NCBI RefSeq assembly: GCF_963678635.1
Contig: NC_087063.1
Location: 17,300,449-17,364,448 of the forward strand
DNA: 64,000 nucleotides
DNA from: Symsagittifera roscoffensis
Taxonomy: Eukaryota; Xenacoelomorpha; Acoela; Convolutidae
Direction of reading: 5' to 3'
Positions within the stretch are counted from its first letter, which is position 1. Every line of letters begins with the position of its first letter. Made by a program: the position numbers and the translations under genes. The notes under the pieces are model-generated. The model saw nothing but the letters and a program-made list of their open reading frames with translations. It was not told the origin of the DNA and did no database searches. This document shows positions 8,871-17,213 of this stretch, in pieces.

Positions 8871-11800
8871 ATGACATGGGCAAGCACTTGGGAGATGATG
8901 AATAGAACTCTAGAGGCCTTCGCCACGAGGAACACTGACTCGAATGATAGAAGAGAGGGAAAATCCAGAAAAACATTCAAAAAGTCAAAAGAATTCAAAG
9001 ATGACTCTGACGGATGCATTGATACTTGGGTGGAAGTGATGAGATTACACCTAGAACAGGACAACTTGAACGATGAAAGACAAGCATGCACAGCCATACT
9101 CAGCAATTTAGAGGGCACGGCATTAAAATGCGTGGTTGCGAAGAAAGAAGAAGAACGCGATACCGCGGACAAAATCTTTGAAATACTGTTGAATAGATTC
9201 GGCTCAGGCATGAAGGGTCATCAAGCGATGATGCGATTCGAAAAAAGGAGACAGAGAGATGACGAATCGATAGACAGGTTCCTAGATGATCTCGAGAGCT
9301 TGAGAAGAAGGAGTGACCCAGAAGAATCTACCAATAGAAGAAACTTCAGCATAGCCTCAAAGTTCATTGATGGGGTAAAGAGTGATGACTTGAGAACGAT
9401 GTTAGCAACGTATTACACATTGTCGAAAGATAATGAGCCAACTCCAGAAGAGATGAGGCAGAAGTCAAGGGAATACATGCTGATGAAACCCAAGAAATAC
9501 TCGTACTCAGACAACAGGAACACCCAAGGGGGGAGTCAGCCACAGAGGTCGCCATGGTACAAGCCCAGAGATGACATGGACAAACGCAGGTCGTGTGCTA
9601 ACTGCGGGTCAGTTGATCATCATGTGGCGGATTGCACGACATACAAACAGGGCATGAAGAGTTTGGGATATGCACCTGATGAGGAAGATATGAGTCAGAT
9701 GGAAGAACACGAGTTCTATAGCGGCTTGATCACCAAAATAGTTGCAAGATGCTTCTTCTGCAACCAAGAAGGGCACTTCAGGATGGACTGTCCGTTGTTT
9801 TGGGAAGCGGTCAAGAATCAGAGTCATCCGAAACACAAGTTGGCGCTAGCAGCGGTGCAGAACCAGAGAAACAGACAAGGTGAATTTGAGACGAAGAAAC
9901 TTGAGGGACCAAATGAAGAGCTACCAACGAAATCAATGAAAACTGTAACACAATGTGGTAGTGCAGCAGAGGCCACGGCGAAGAAAGCCCCAGAAATAGA
10001 TTACGAGAAGGCGGCAGCGGAGGCCATCAACAAAGTGAAGCAGGATCTGGCAGCGAAAGAAATAGAACAACGACTAAAGCAGGAGATCGAAAAGCAGAAT
10101 TTCAACGAAGCATTAACTGGATCGAAGCCAGCACCAGAGGCTGTATCGGGCTCGACAAAGACTGGAAATTGTAACACTGTAAAGATGGTGACAGGAAAAC
10201 TTTTCGGCATATCAAAAATCGGGGCTAGAATAATGTCGATAATCACAGTGGGCGGCCACGAGGTAACCAGAAACTTGAGCGAACTGAGCGACCAGACAAT
10301 AATGCACATTGATGTGTACGCAGATTACTTGAGTTTAATAAGCCCACAATCGACTTCTAGAGCATTGAGAGCACTACTCACGCGAGGGGGTAGCAAGTCG
10401 GTACGTGTTGAGAACAGATACACAGAAGCTTATGGTCCACATGAGGTGATGTTAAATATAGATGGAATCAACATCTATACCAAAACAATGATAACATGTG
10501 ATGAAGACCTAATTGGGCAAATCTACGTAGGGAAGGAAGAGTTAAAGGTGAGATCGATTGGACACTGTGCCATGCTTGAAGAAGATGCGATGCACATCGG
10601 GACAGAGGCAGATGTGACAGGGCACGTGCTAGACATAAGTGGCAAGAAGACTCAGTTACGTGGGTTACTTGATACGGGAGCGGTCTTCAGTGTCATACCA
10701 ATCGAAACTTGGGAACGAATGGGCTTCAACAAAGATGACTTGATATATTCGAGAATACGGTTGTCGGCTGCGAACAAAGGGGCCCTGCGCGTGTTGGGCA
10801 GAACGCCAATAATAGCGCTCAATCTGGGGGAACGTAACCTGTGGATGAGTTTTTTTGTAGTAGAAAACCTAGATGAGTCTGACCAATTTATTTTAGGCAG
10901 AGACTTCATCAGGAACTTTGATGTAGCGATTGATCTAAACAACGCAATGTTCAGGATACGGAACCCGGATAGGAGGTACGCAATCAAACCGGTAAATTTA
11001 ATAATAGCAAATGAAAGCAAAGCACCGGTGTTCTTGAGTAGGAGGGTGAGGCTAAAGGCGAATGAAGCGGCAATCGTAGGCTTGCGGATGAAAAATTACA
11101 ATGAATTAAGTGACAATAAGCAAGTGTGTATAGTTCCGAATCCTAATAGTCAAAGTGCTGCTGTTTTAGGAAGATCATTCTCGATAACGAAGAGCGGCCT
11201 CTGCGTCAGTGTCTTGTTGAATACCCTTGATATACCGATCACGATACAGAGAGGGAGGAAACTGGGATATGCTTTACCGGTTAAAACTCGATATGAAACA
11301 ATTGAGAACTCAAAACAGAATGAAGTTGTTGATTGTCCCAATCACAGGGACAAAATTTGTATCTTGAGACGATTGCAAAAAATAAAAGATTCTTCAGGTC
11401 TTATTAAATCACTTAAGTCAGAAACGGACGATGGGCTGTCGAGCTGTTCGAACTTTCCAGAGCGACCCACACTAGATGAAATGCAAACTGATAAACCGGT
11501 TCTGCCGGAGATTGAACACTTGAGGGGCAAACTGAAAGATGAACAGCTCGAAGCCATCAAGGACGTACTAGAGCGGAACGAGGAAGTTTTTTCGAAGCAC
11601 AAAGCGGATATCGGGTGTTGTAATTTCGTTGAGCATGAAATAGAACTTGAGGAGAACGCGGTACCGCACAGGGAGGGGGCGAGGCGCATGACCCCGCACA
11701 AATCGGAGGCGTGTAGAAAAGAGATCGAAACGTTACTAGAGTATGACATGATAGAACCATCCAAGTCACCGTGGGCGTGTGGAGTAGTGATGGCCAAAAA

Positions 11801-13565
11801 GAAAGGCGACCAGTTGAGGTTTTGTTGTGACTTTCGATACCTGAACTCCGTCACGGTGAAGGATGCCTATCCCATACCTAGGATTGATGAGAGCCTCTGG
11901 AAGTTAGGTGATGCAAAATTCTTTACGACTCTTGATTTAGGCTCGGCCTTTTGGCAGGTACCACTACGGAAGCAGGACAGGGACAGGACAGGGTTTGCCT
12001 GCGAGTTGGGTCTGTTTCAGTGGAAACGGATGCCGTTTGGACTTTGCAATGCCACAGTCACGTTTCAGCGATTGATGGCACACGCGCTGATAGGCGTGAC
12101 AAAGAAGTTTGGCAATCTGGTAATATGCTATGTGGATGACTTGGTAATAGCGACGCCCACACTAGAAGACCACATCGAGCGACTGGACGAGGTGTTCGCG
12201 TGCATGAAAAGATCGGGGCTAAAGTGTAAACCATCAAAGTGCGAGATACTCAAGGACTCAATAAAATACTTGGGCAGGATGGTAGACAAGCACGGCATCA
12301 GTCCTGATCCAGACGCCGTGGAAGCAGTCCTAACCTGGAAGTCACCGAAGACGGAACACCAGTTGATGAGCTTCCTGGGCTTCGCTAACTACTACAGAGA
12401 GTTCATCAAAGGCTATGCGGACAAGGTGTACCCGATGCAACAATTGATGAGGCACAAGGGCAAGAGGTTCACATGGAACAACGCAGCAGAAGAGTCATTC
12501 AAGAGGATAAAGAAAGAGCTATGCGAGGCACCAGTACTAGGGATGCCGACTGAGAAGGGGATGTACGTGCTGGACACGGATGCATCGGTAGTTGCTATTT
12601 CAGGAATTCTCCATCAGGAACAAGAATGGAATGGGAAGACAGTCTTGAGACCAATAGCGTACGGGAGCAAAGTCCTAAGTGACACAGAAATGAAGTACGG
12701 AGCACCGAAAGCAGAGATGTTCGCAGTGGTCACCTTTGTCGAGAAATACAGGGCATACCTAGGCAGTGAGCCCTTCAAGCTGCGAGTCGACAATCGAGCA
12801 CTAAGCTGGCTGAAAACGTACTCAATGGACCAAAGTTACATTGGGAGGTGGATAGTTCGCTTGGACGGATACAACATGATAATTGAGCACAGAACACGGG
12901 ATAAACATCAAAACGCCGACAGCTTGAGTAAGAAGACGGAGTTCAACGAGAGACAAGAACAAAGAGAGGCAGACAGACCTGAAATCAAAGAGGGCTTCTC
13001 CTTCATGGACAAGGAAACGTACGACAGTCTTCCACTCACAAGATGGCTGGACAAATCAGGCAAACCGATTGAAGATCATCCCGAATTACCAAAAGAGCCT
13101 CATGAAAAAACCATCTTGAAGAAGAACAGAAGGATCCCGATAGAGGTAATACTCAAGTCGAAGGTCGTGAGGGAAACACTTAAGGCAAAAGGCTATGATC
13201 TTAACCAGGTAGAAGCGGGAGCTGCACAGATAGATGATGACTTAATGAGGTTGCTCGAGAAACTATCAGATGATAAGCCCGTGATCCAAGAGAAGGGTCA
13301 GGAGGGACCGGAACTAACTATATTTCGGAGAAAAGAAACAGCGAACAATACTGACTCCTCAAAAGGAAGCGTCACTGATAGCAAAGATGTCGTGCGATCA
13401 CTAGTTGACAAAATCCCCGAAAATATTCTGGAGCAGACAAAAGTCAGGAAAAAGAAAGTGACATTCAAAGAAGGAACTGAACACCTGGGACTAGATCAAG
13501 AGTCCGGGGAGTGGTCCAGGTTCACAGAAGAAGAGGAACCCGGAAAAGGAAAATTGTCCGGGTAG
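8871..13565 (+). CDS. E1 Gag-protease-reverse transcriptase-RNase H
   Basis: 1,564 codons continuing the Gag-Pol frame of 7704. Order: capsid-like alpha-helical Gag (about 1-190); two CCHC zinc knuckles (242-255, 294-307) that would bind genomic RNA; retroviral aspartic protease with DTGA at 601; Ty3-type reverse transcriptase, with FCCDFRYLN and the catalytic YVDD at 1087-1090; RNase H beginning at the DTDAS motif (about 1235). The protease-RT-RNase H-integrase order is that of Ty3/gypsy. In E2 the same region is almost identical apart from stops. A TAG at 13563 separates it from the integrase segment in the same frame; E2 lacks this stop because E1 carries a 6-bp insertion there. The Met at 8871 is only the first after the upstream frame damage, not the natural start. 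Confidence 0.93.
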   Translation: MTWASTWEMMNRTLEAFATRNTDSNDRREGKSRKTFKKSKEFKDDSDGCIDTWVEVMRLHLEQDNLNDERQACTAILSNLEGTALKCVVAKKEEERDTADKIFEILLNRFGSGMKGHQAMMRFEKRRQRDDESIDRFLDDLESLRRRSDPEESTNRRNFSIASKFIDGVKSDDLRTMLATYYTLSKDNEPTPEEMRQKSREYMLMKPKKYSYSDNRNTQGGSQPQRSPWYKPRDDMDKRRSCANCGSVDHHVADCTTYKQGMKSLGYAPDEEDMSQMEEHEFYSGLITKIVARCFFCNQEGHFRMDCPLFWEAVKNQSHPKHKLALAAVQNQRNRQGEFETKKLEGPNEELPTKSMKTVTQCGSAAEATAKKAPEIDYEKAAAEAINKVKQDLAAKEIEQRLKQEIEKQNFNEALTGSKPAPEAVSGSTKTGNCNTVKMVTGKLFGISKIGARIMSIITVGGHEVTRNLSELSDQTIMHIDVYADYLSLISPQSTSRALRALLTRGGSKSVRVENRYTEAYGPHEVMLNIDGINIYTKTMITCDEDLIGQIYVGKEELKVRSIGHCAMLEEDAMHIGTEADVTGHVLDISGKKTQLRGLLDTGAVFSVIPIETWERMGFNKDDLIYSRIRLSAANKGALRVLGRTPIIALNLGERNLWMSFFVVENLDESDQFILGRDFIRNFDVAIDLNNAMFRIRNPDRRYAIKPVNLIIANESKAPVFLSRRVRLKANEAAIVGLRMKNYNELSDNKQVCIVPNPNSQSAAVLGRSFSITKSGLCVSVLLNTLDIPITIQRGRKLGYALPVKTRYETIENSKQNEVVDCPNHRDKICILRRLQKIKDSSGLIKSLKSETDDGLSSCSNFPERPTLDEMQTDKPVLPEIEHLRGKLKDEQLEAIKDVLERNEEVFSKHKADIGCCNFVEHEIELEENAVPHREGARRMTPHKSEACRKEIETLLEYDMIEPSKSPWACGVVMAKKKGDQLRFCCDFRYLNSVTVKDAYPIPRIDESLWKLGDAKFFTTLDLGSAFWQVPLRKQDRDRTGFACELGLFQWKRMPFGLCNATVTFQRLMAHALIGVTKKFGNLVICYVDDLVIATPTLEDHIERLDEVFACMKRSGLKCKPSKCEILKDSIKYLGRMVDKHGISPDPDAVEAVLTWKSPKTEHQLMSFLGFANYYREFIKGYADKVYPMQQLMRHKGKRFTWNNAAEESFKRIKKELCEAPVLGMPTEKGMYVLDTDASVVAISGILHQEQEWNGKTVLRPIAYGSKVLSDTEMKYGAPKAEMFAVVTFVEKYRAYLGSEPFKLRVDNRALSWLKTYSMDQSYIGRWIVRLDGYNMIIEHRTRDKHQNADSLSKKTEFNERQEQREADRPEIKEGFSFMDKETYDSLPLTRWLDKSGKPIEDHPELPKEPHEKTILKKNRRIPIEVILKSKVVRETLKAKGYDLNQVEAGAAQIDDDLMRLLEKLSDDKPVIQEKGQEGPELTIFRRKETANNTDSSKGSVTDSKDVVRSLVDKIPENILEQTKVRKKKVTFKEGTEHLGLDQESGEWSRFTEEEEPGKGKLSG
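13502..13512 (+). promoter_or_regulatory. Internal copy of the polypurine-tract core
   Basis: GTCCGGGGAGT, identical to the first 11 bases of the 3' tract, in the linker between RNase H and integrase. E2 has a one-mismatch version at 36046-36056, and E3 has three copies in the corresponding linker (55231-55373). Confidence 0.4.
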
Positions 13566-13622
13566 CGTGAGGAATGGGATGAAGACTCGGATGAGAGCAG
13601 CGAAGGCCAAGACAGTCTGTGC

Positions 13623-16511
13623 ATGATATTAGCGGAAGAGAAGACAAGGCACCACGACAGGGAGTTACAAACTGACCCATCTACAGGGACGTACAATCTG
13701 GACATACAAGAGATAAGAGGTGGTGAAGAGCTTGAGAGAATAGCGGTTTCAAGAAAGCCATTCAGGGAACTATCGTGCAACTCAAACGTCAGAACGAATC
13801 TGGTACCAGAAGACGACATGAAAATCGTGAAAAGGATGATATGCGTGAAACTGAGTGATGACATCCACAGCCCTGGCGAGATGAATGGACAGATCATGGC
13901 GCTAATGGAGCATGTCAAGGCGAGATATAGGCTGTCAGACCTAATAAGAGCCCAGAAGAATGACAAAATGACAAGTAACCTCTCCAAATGGATCCAGTCG
14001 GGGGTCAAGGAGAAGGGGGAACTCGAGGAAGACAGCTACAAGATCTTGAGCCAGTTCTATAAAGAAAAGAAAGACTTACTTTATCACACAGCTGATGGGG
14101 TGGTAGCGTGCAAGAGGAGAGATGAGGAAAAGATATTACACAAACACAACCTCATCATACTACCACAATTGTACCAAACGGAGTTGCTTTTCAGATCACA
14201 CGACCAGATGGGCCACCAGGGGATAGACAAAGTACAACAATGGATACTTCACAGGTTTGATTGGCCAGGAATGAGAAAAGCTTGCGAGAGATGGGTGAAT
14301 GCCTGCCTGGCATGTCTCCAGGTAAAAGACCCAAGGAAGATGAAGTTTCCCCTCAAGTCCGTCGAGAGCTCAGAGTTCAATGAAGTGGTGCAGATAGACC
14401 ATCAAAAAATCTGCATGACGGAGTCAGGATATAACCAGATACTGGTTATAATAGATCACTTCACAAAGTTGGCGGAAGCGGTTCCGTGCCAGACAGCCTC
14501 GGCCGAGGAGACATGTGATCATTTGATAACGCATTGGATATCGCGGTATGGTTGTCCAATGACTTTCCAGTCGGACAACGGCAAAGCTTTTGTGGGGGAC
14601 TTGACAAAAGAATTGATGAAGAGATCGCACATTGCTCAAGCACACTCGACGACCTATCATCCACAGACCAATGGGTTGGTAGAGAGACAGAACAGGACAC
14701 TGGTCAACATGTTAAGGGTGTACTGCTCCAGATACATGACGGACTGGGACAAATACCTGCCACAGGTAGTAGGAGCCTATAACAGTACACAGCACTCAAC
14801 GACGGGCATCAGTCCTTTCATGATGTTGACGGGCAGGGAGAGGGCAATGCCTCTAACATTCTTCTACCCAGAATACGAGGGGAAGAGGACGTCGCCTCAG
14901 GCATATGTGAAGGAAGCGATCAAAAGACAACAAGAACTAAACGAGCTATGCAGGAGGAACACGGCGCAAGAGCAAATGAGACAACGCAAGAAGTATGACG
15001 AAAAAATATTACAAGCAAAACCATATGAAGTGGGCCAGTACGTGTGGGTCTTCCAAAATGTCATACCGCCCAAGGGAACAAAGAAACTACTCAAGAAGTG
15101 GAGGGGACCATTCATGATAACGGAAGTACATCAACAAGGACGGTTCTACCGCTTGAGTACTGGGCGAGCAGCACATTACGAAAATCTGAAGCCTCACGTC
15201 CCGTCCCCGGAAGACTGGTGCCTACCGAAAGACATGGAGGGTCTCGAGTACCTGGTGGTAGAGCCAGCGTGTGAAGTGAATGAAAAGGGCACCAGAGAGA
15301 AAAATGATGACAATGAAAACTTGAGCTTGGACGACAATGAAAAGATAGAGGTGGAGTCTGAGGCAGGATCGTTTGCAGAAGAAGACTGGAACGACCCGGA
15401 GCAAGATGAGGTGCCGAAGTGGATGGAACCAGATCGACCAATATCACCGGGAAACAGAACTGGCAATCGTAAACGGACGGGTATGAGATACAACAGATAC
15501 GGGGATGACTTCTTGATTGACAAGATACAGCCAGACAAATTGGGTGAGGAATTACTGAGTGTAGGCGAACTGGAAGCCGAAGAGGAATGGCAGGTCATTG
15601 ATGATGGTGGACACTATCCGCAGGAAGATTACTCGACACCAGAAATGGAGACGAACCTCGAACAGAGCGAGATAGAGAGGAGGGAGAACACGAACTTGAG
15701 GATACTAGAGTGGATACCCGACGTCAAAGACGAAGGCCATGGAGGACAGAGTATCCAGCAAGTCGACGTGTCAGTGGAAAAACACAAGAAGTCAGAAGAC
15801 CCTCTCTTCGGCTGGACGGCGACAGACAGGCCGATGGACATTCCACCGGACAATTCAGACCCGACAACATCGACGGGGACGTCGATAAATATTTTTGTCC
15901 GGGGAGTGGGGGTAGGACTTACCCACACCGAAGATTTGATGATAAAGAAGCTCAAGGAAGTGAGAGAAACAAGCGAATTAGAACTGGAAGAACAAGAGCC
16001 AGAGCCTAACATAGGCCGGAATTTCAAAACGAAATTTGAAATACCCAATCAGTACTCGGAAAACATCATGATAACAGATAGTGACTTCATCCTGTCAAAC
16101 AGAACGAGCGCGATCTGCATCACGGCTGACATGAGTTTCAAATCAAGACTGGAAGCTGACTTCAAGAGAGAATACCAGAACGTAGAGTTTCTGTTCAGAC
16201 AGAGACCAGGACTGGGAGGGATGGCAGCGCTCCCACCATCAGTAGCACAAGTCCCGGGGAAATACCTGTGCTTCCTAGTGACGAGGGTCAATGACAGGAA
16301 CACAATTGATCCCGAACACGTGATGTTGGCACTAACAAGACTACGAGACTTCATGATTGAAAGAGGGATAACAGAGGTCTCAATGCCGGTGTATGACCCA
16401 AACAGGGGCAAACTGAGCCCAAGGGAATTGTACGCTATCCTACATGTAGTCTTTGCAGAAACTGAGATAGTGGTGTATCTTCATAAGAAGTACTACTTGA
16501 GCATCGCCTGA
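13623..16511 (+). CDS. E1 integrase with C-terminal macrodomain-like module
   Basis: 962 codons in the Gag-Pol frame, downstream of the TAG at 13563. The integrase zinc domain has H193, H198, C228 and C231 (HX4H-X29-CX2C). The catalytic core has D259, D318 and E354 (spacing 58 and 35, the DD35E pattern). The GPY/F-type motif WRGPF is at 493-497. After an acidic linker, residues about 820-962 resemble the OARD1/Poa1-like macrodomain fold, which binds ADP-ribose: a DF(I/S)..... ADMSFKS..... ADFKREY strand-helix start, GKYLCFLVTR core strand, a LTRLRDFMIERGITEVSMPVYDP helix-strand, then LSPRELYAILHVVF. The usual glycine-rich loop after the last strand is replaced by DPNRGKL, so binding may be altered. 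The whole module is kept in E2 and E3. The stop is followed by a 440-bp spacer. Confidence 0.88.
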   Translation: MILAEEKTRHHDRELQTDPSTGTYNLDIQEIRGGEELERIAVSRKPFRELSCNSNVRTNLVPEDDMKIVKRMICVKLSDDIHSPGEMNGQIMALMEHVKARYRLSDLIRAQKNDKMTSNLSKWIQSGVKEKGELEEDSYKILSQFYKEKKDLLYHTADGVVACKRRDEEKILHKHNLIILPQLYQTELLFRSHDQMGHQGIDKVQQWILHRFDWPGMRKACERWVNACLACLQVKDPRKMKFPLKSVESSEFNEVVQIDHQKICMTESGYNQILVIIDHFTKLAEAVPCQTASAEETCDHLITHWISRYGCPMTFQSDNGKAFVGDLTKELMKRSHIAQAHSTTYHPQTNGLVERQNRTLVNMLRVYCSRYMTDWDKYLPQVVGAYNSTQHSTTGISPFMMLTGRERAMPLTFFYPEYEGKRTSPQAYVKEAIKRQQELNELCRRNTAQEQMRQRKKYDEKILQAKPYEVGQYVWVFQNVIPPKGTKKLLKKWRGPFMITEVHQQGRFYRLSTGRAAHYENLKPHVPSPEDWCLPKDMEGLEYLVVEPACEVNEKGTREKNDDNENLSLDDNEKIEVESEAGSFAEEDWNDPEQDEVPKWMEPDRPISPGNRTGNRKRTGMRYNRYGDDFLIDKIQPDKLGEELLSVGELEAEEEWQVIDDGGHYPQEDYSTPEMETNLEQSEIERRENTNLRILEWIPDVKDEGHGGQSIQQVDVSVEKHKKSEDPLFGWTATDRPMDIPPDNSDPTTSTGTSINIFVRGVGVGLTHTEDLMIKKLKEVRETSELELEEQEPEPNIGRNFKTKFEIPNQYSENIMITDSDFILSNRTSAICITADMSFKSRLEADFKREYQNVEFLFRQRPGLGGMAALPPSVAQVPGKYLCFLVTRVNDRNTIDPEHVMLALTRLRDFMIERGITEVSMPVYDPNRGKLSPRELYAILHVVFAETEIVVYLHKKYYLSIA
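15869..15917 (+). promoter_or_regulatory. Conserved hairpin, U-tract and internal polypurine tract in pol
   Basis: ATCGACG-GGGA-CGTCGAT (15869-15886) is a 7-bp stem closed by a GNRA-type tetraloop. It is followed by ATATTTTT and GTCCGGGGAGTGGGGGTAGGA (purine-rich from 15897). Equivalent blocks are at 33649-33697 (E2) and 52871-52919 (E3), nearly identical despite divergence elsewhere, including at third codon positions. The purine core equals that of the 3' tract, so a central polypurine tract is the leading guess. Confidence 0.6.
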
Positions 16512-16949
16512 GTCGGGTACACGGGGGTGTCGAGTCGGGTGTGAGGGAGGAGTCTTGAGCTAGGTACTGGGGTACAAAACAGGTAAGGGATCTTAGGGGT
16601 GATTGGCATGACAATTATTATTTTAAATGATTGATGGTGCTAAAACATAAAATGTATCTGCATGTTTTTAGAAAATTTCAATTGAACTATTTTAGTAGGG
16701 CGAAAAGGAGAGGGTTTTTAATCATAAAAGTTATGGGGTTTTCTGGTTAGGAACACAGCTTGTCGGTCTAAAAAATCGGGTGTTATTTTCAGATTGATTT
16801 GTTGAACTCACATTGACTACTCATCTATATTCAATTGAAGGAAGAAAACGATATCTCAAAAAGATAACTCAAGTTGCTCAGGTAAAACTCAAGTTGCTCA
16901 GGTAAAACTCAAGTTGCTAATACTCAAGGACTCAATTGAAATCACAGAA
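16512..16949 (+). other. E1 spacer between the two giant frames
   Basis: No coding frame. It contains GAGTCGGGT repeats just after the Pol stop and, at about 16866-16918, two and a half copies of a 20-bp unit built on AACTCAAGTTGCTCAGG, immediately upstream of the second frame. E2 has a different set of short CTTGAG-containing repeats at the same place. How the second frame is expressed (subgenomic RNA, reinitiation) is not evident. Confidence 0.6.
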
Positions 16950-17213
16950 ATGGCAGATCGATTCTGGAAGTCCATGCCATCGGCTCTGAAAAAGCCCACA
17001 CTTGACGAATTGTACAGGCGGCTGAGGGACCTGGATTATACTCAAGTGGACGAGAGAATGGCAGTGATGCTGAATGCCATCCTCCAATTGGAGGAACAGG
17101 GCGAGTGTCGGGAGTCTGCGACGGAAGCGGTTTTGATGGTAGGCTACACCAATGATGTCGTGTCCAATCAAGAACAAACCAGATGGCTGTCCTGGAACGT
17201 GGATGGGCGATAA
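16950..17213 (+). pseudogene. E1 second giant frame, N-terminal fragment
   Basis: The start MADRFWKSM is chosen because E2 aligns with it from this Met (32561) and not upstream of it. About 87 residues follow, helical and without a known domain, with counterparts in E3 (51842: YRRLIDPDF, EVLLMAAYG). A one-base deletion near 17208 (relative to E2) shifts the frame into TAA at 17211; the original frame continues in the segment starting at 17183. Confidence 0.7.
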
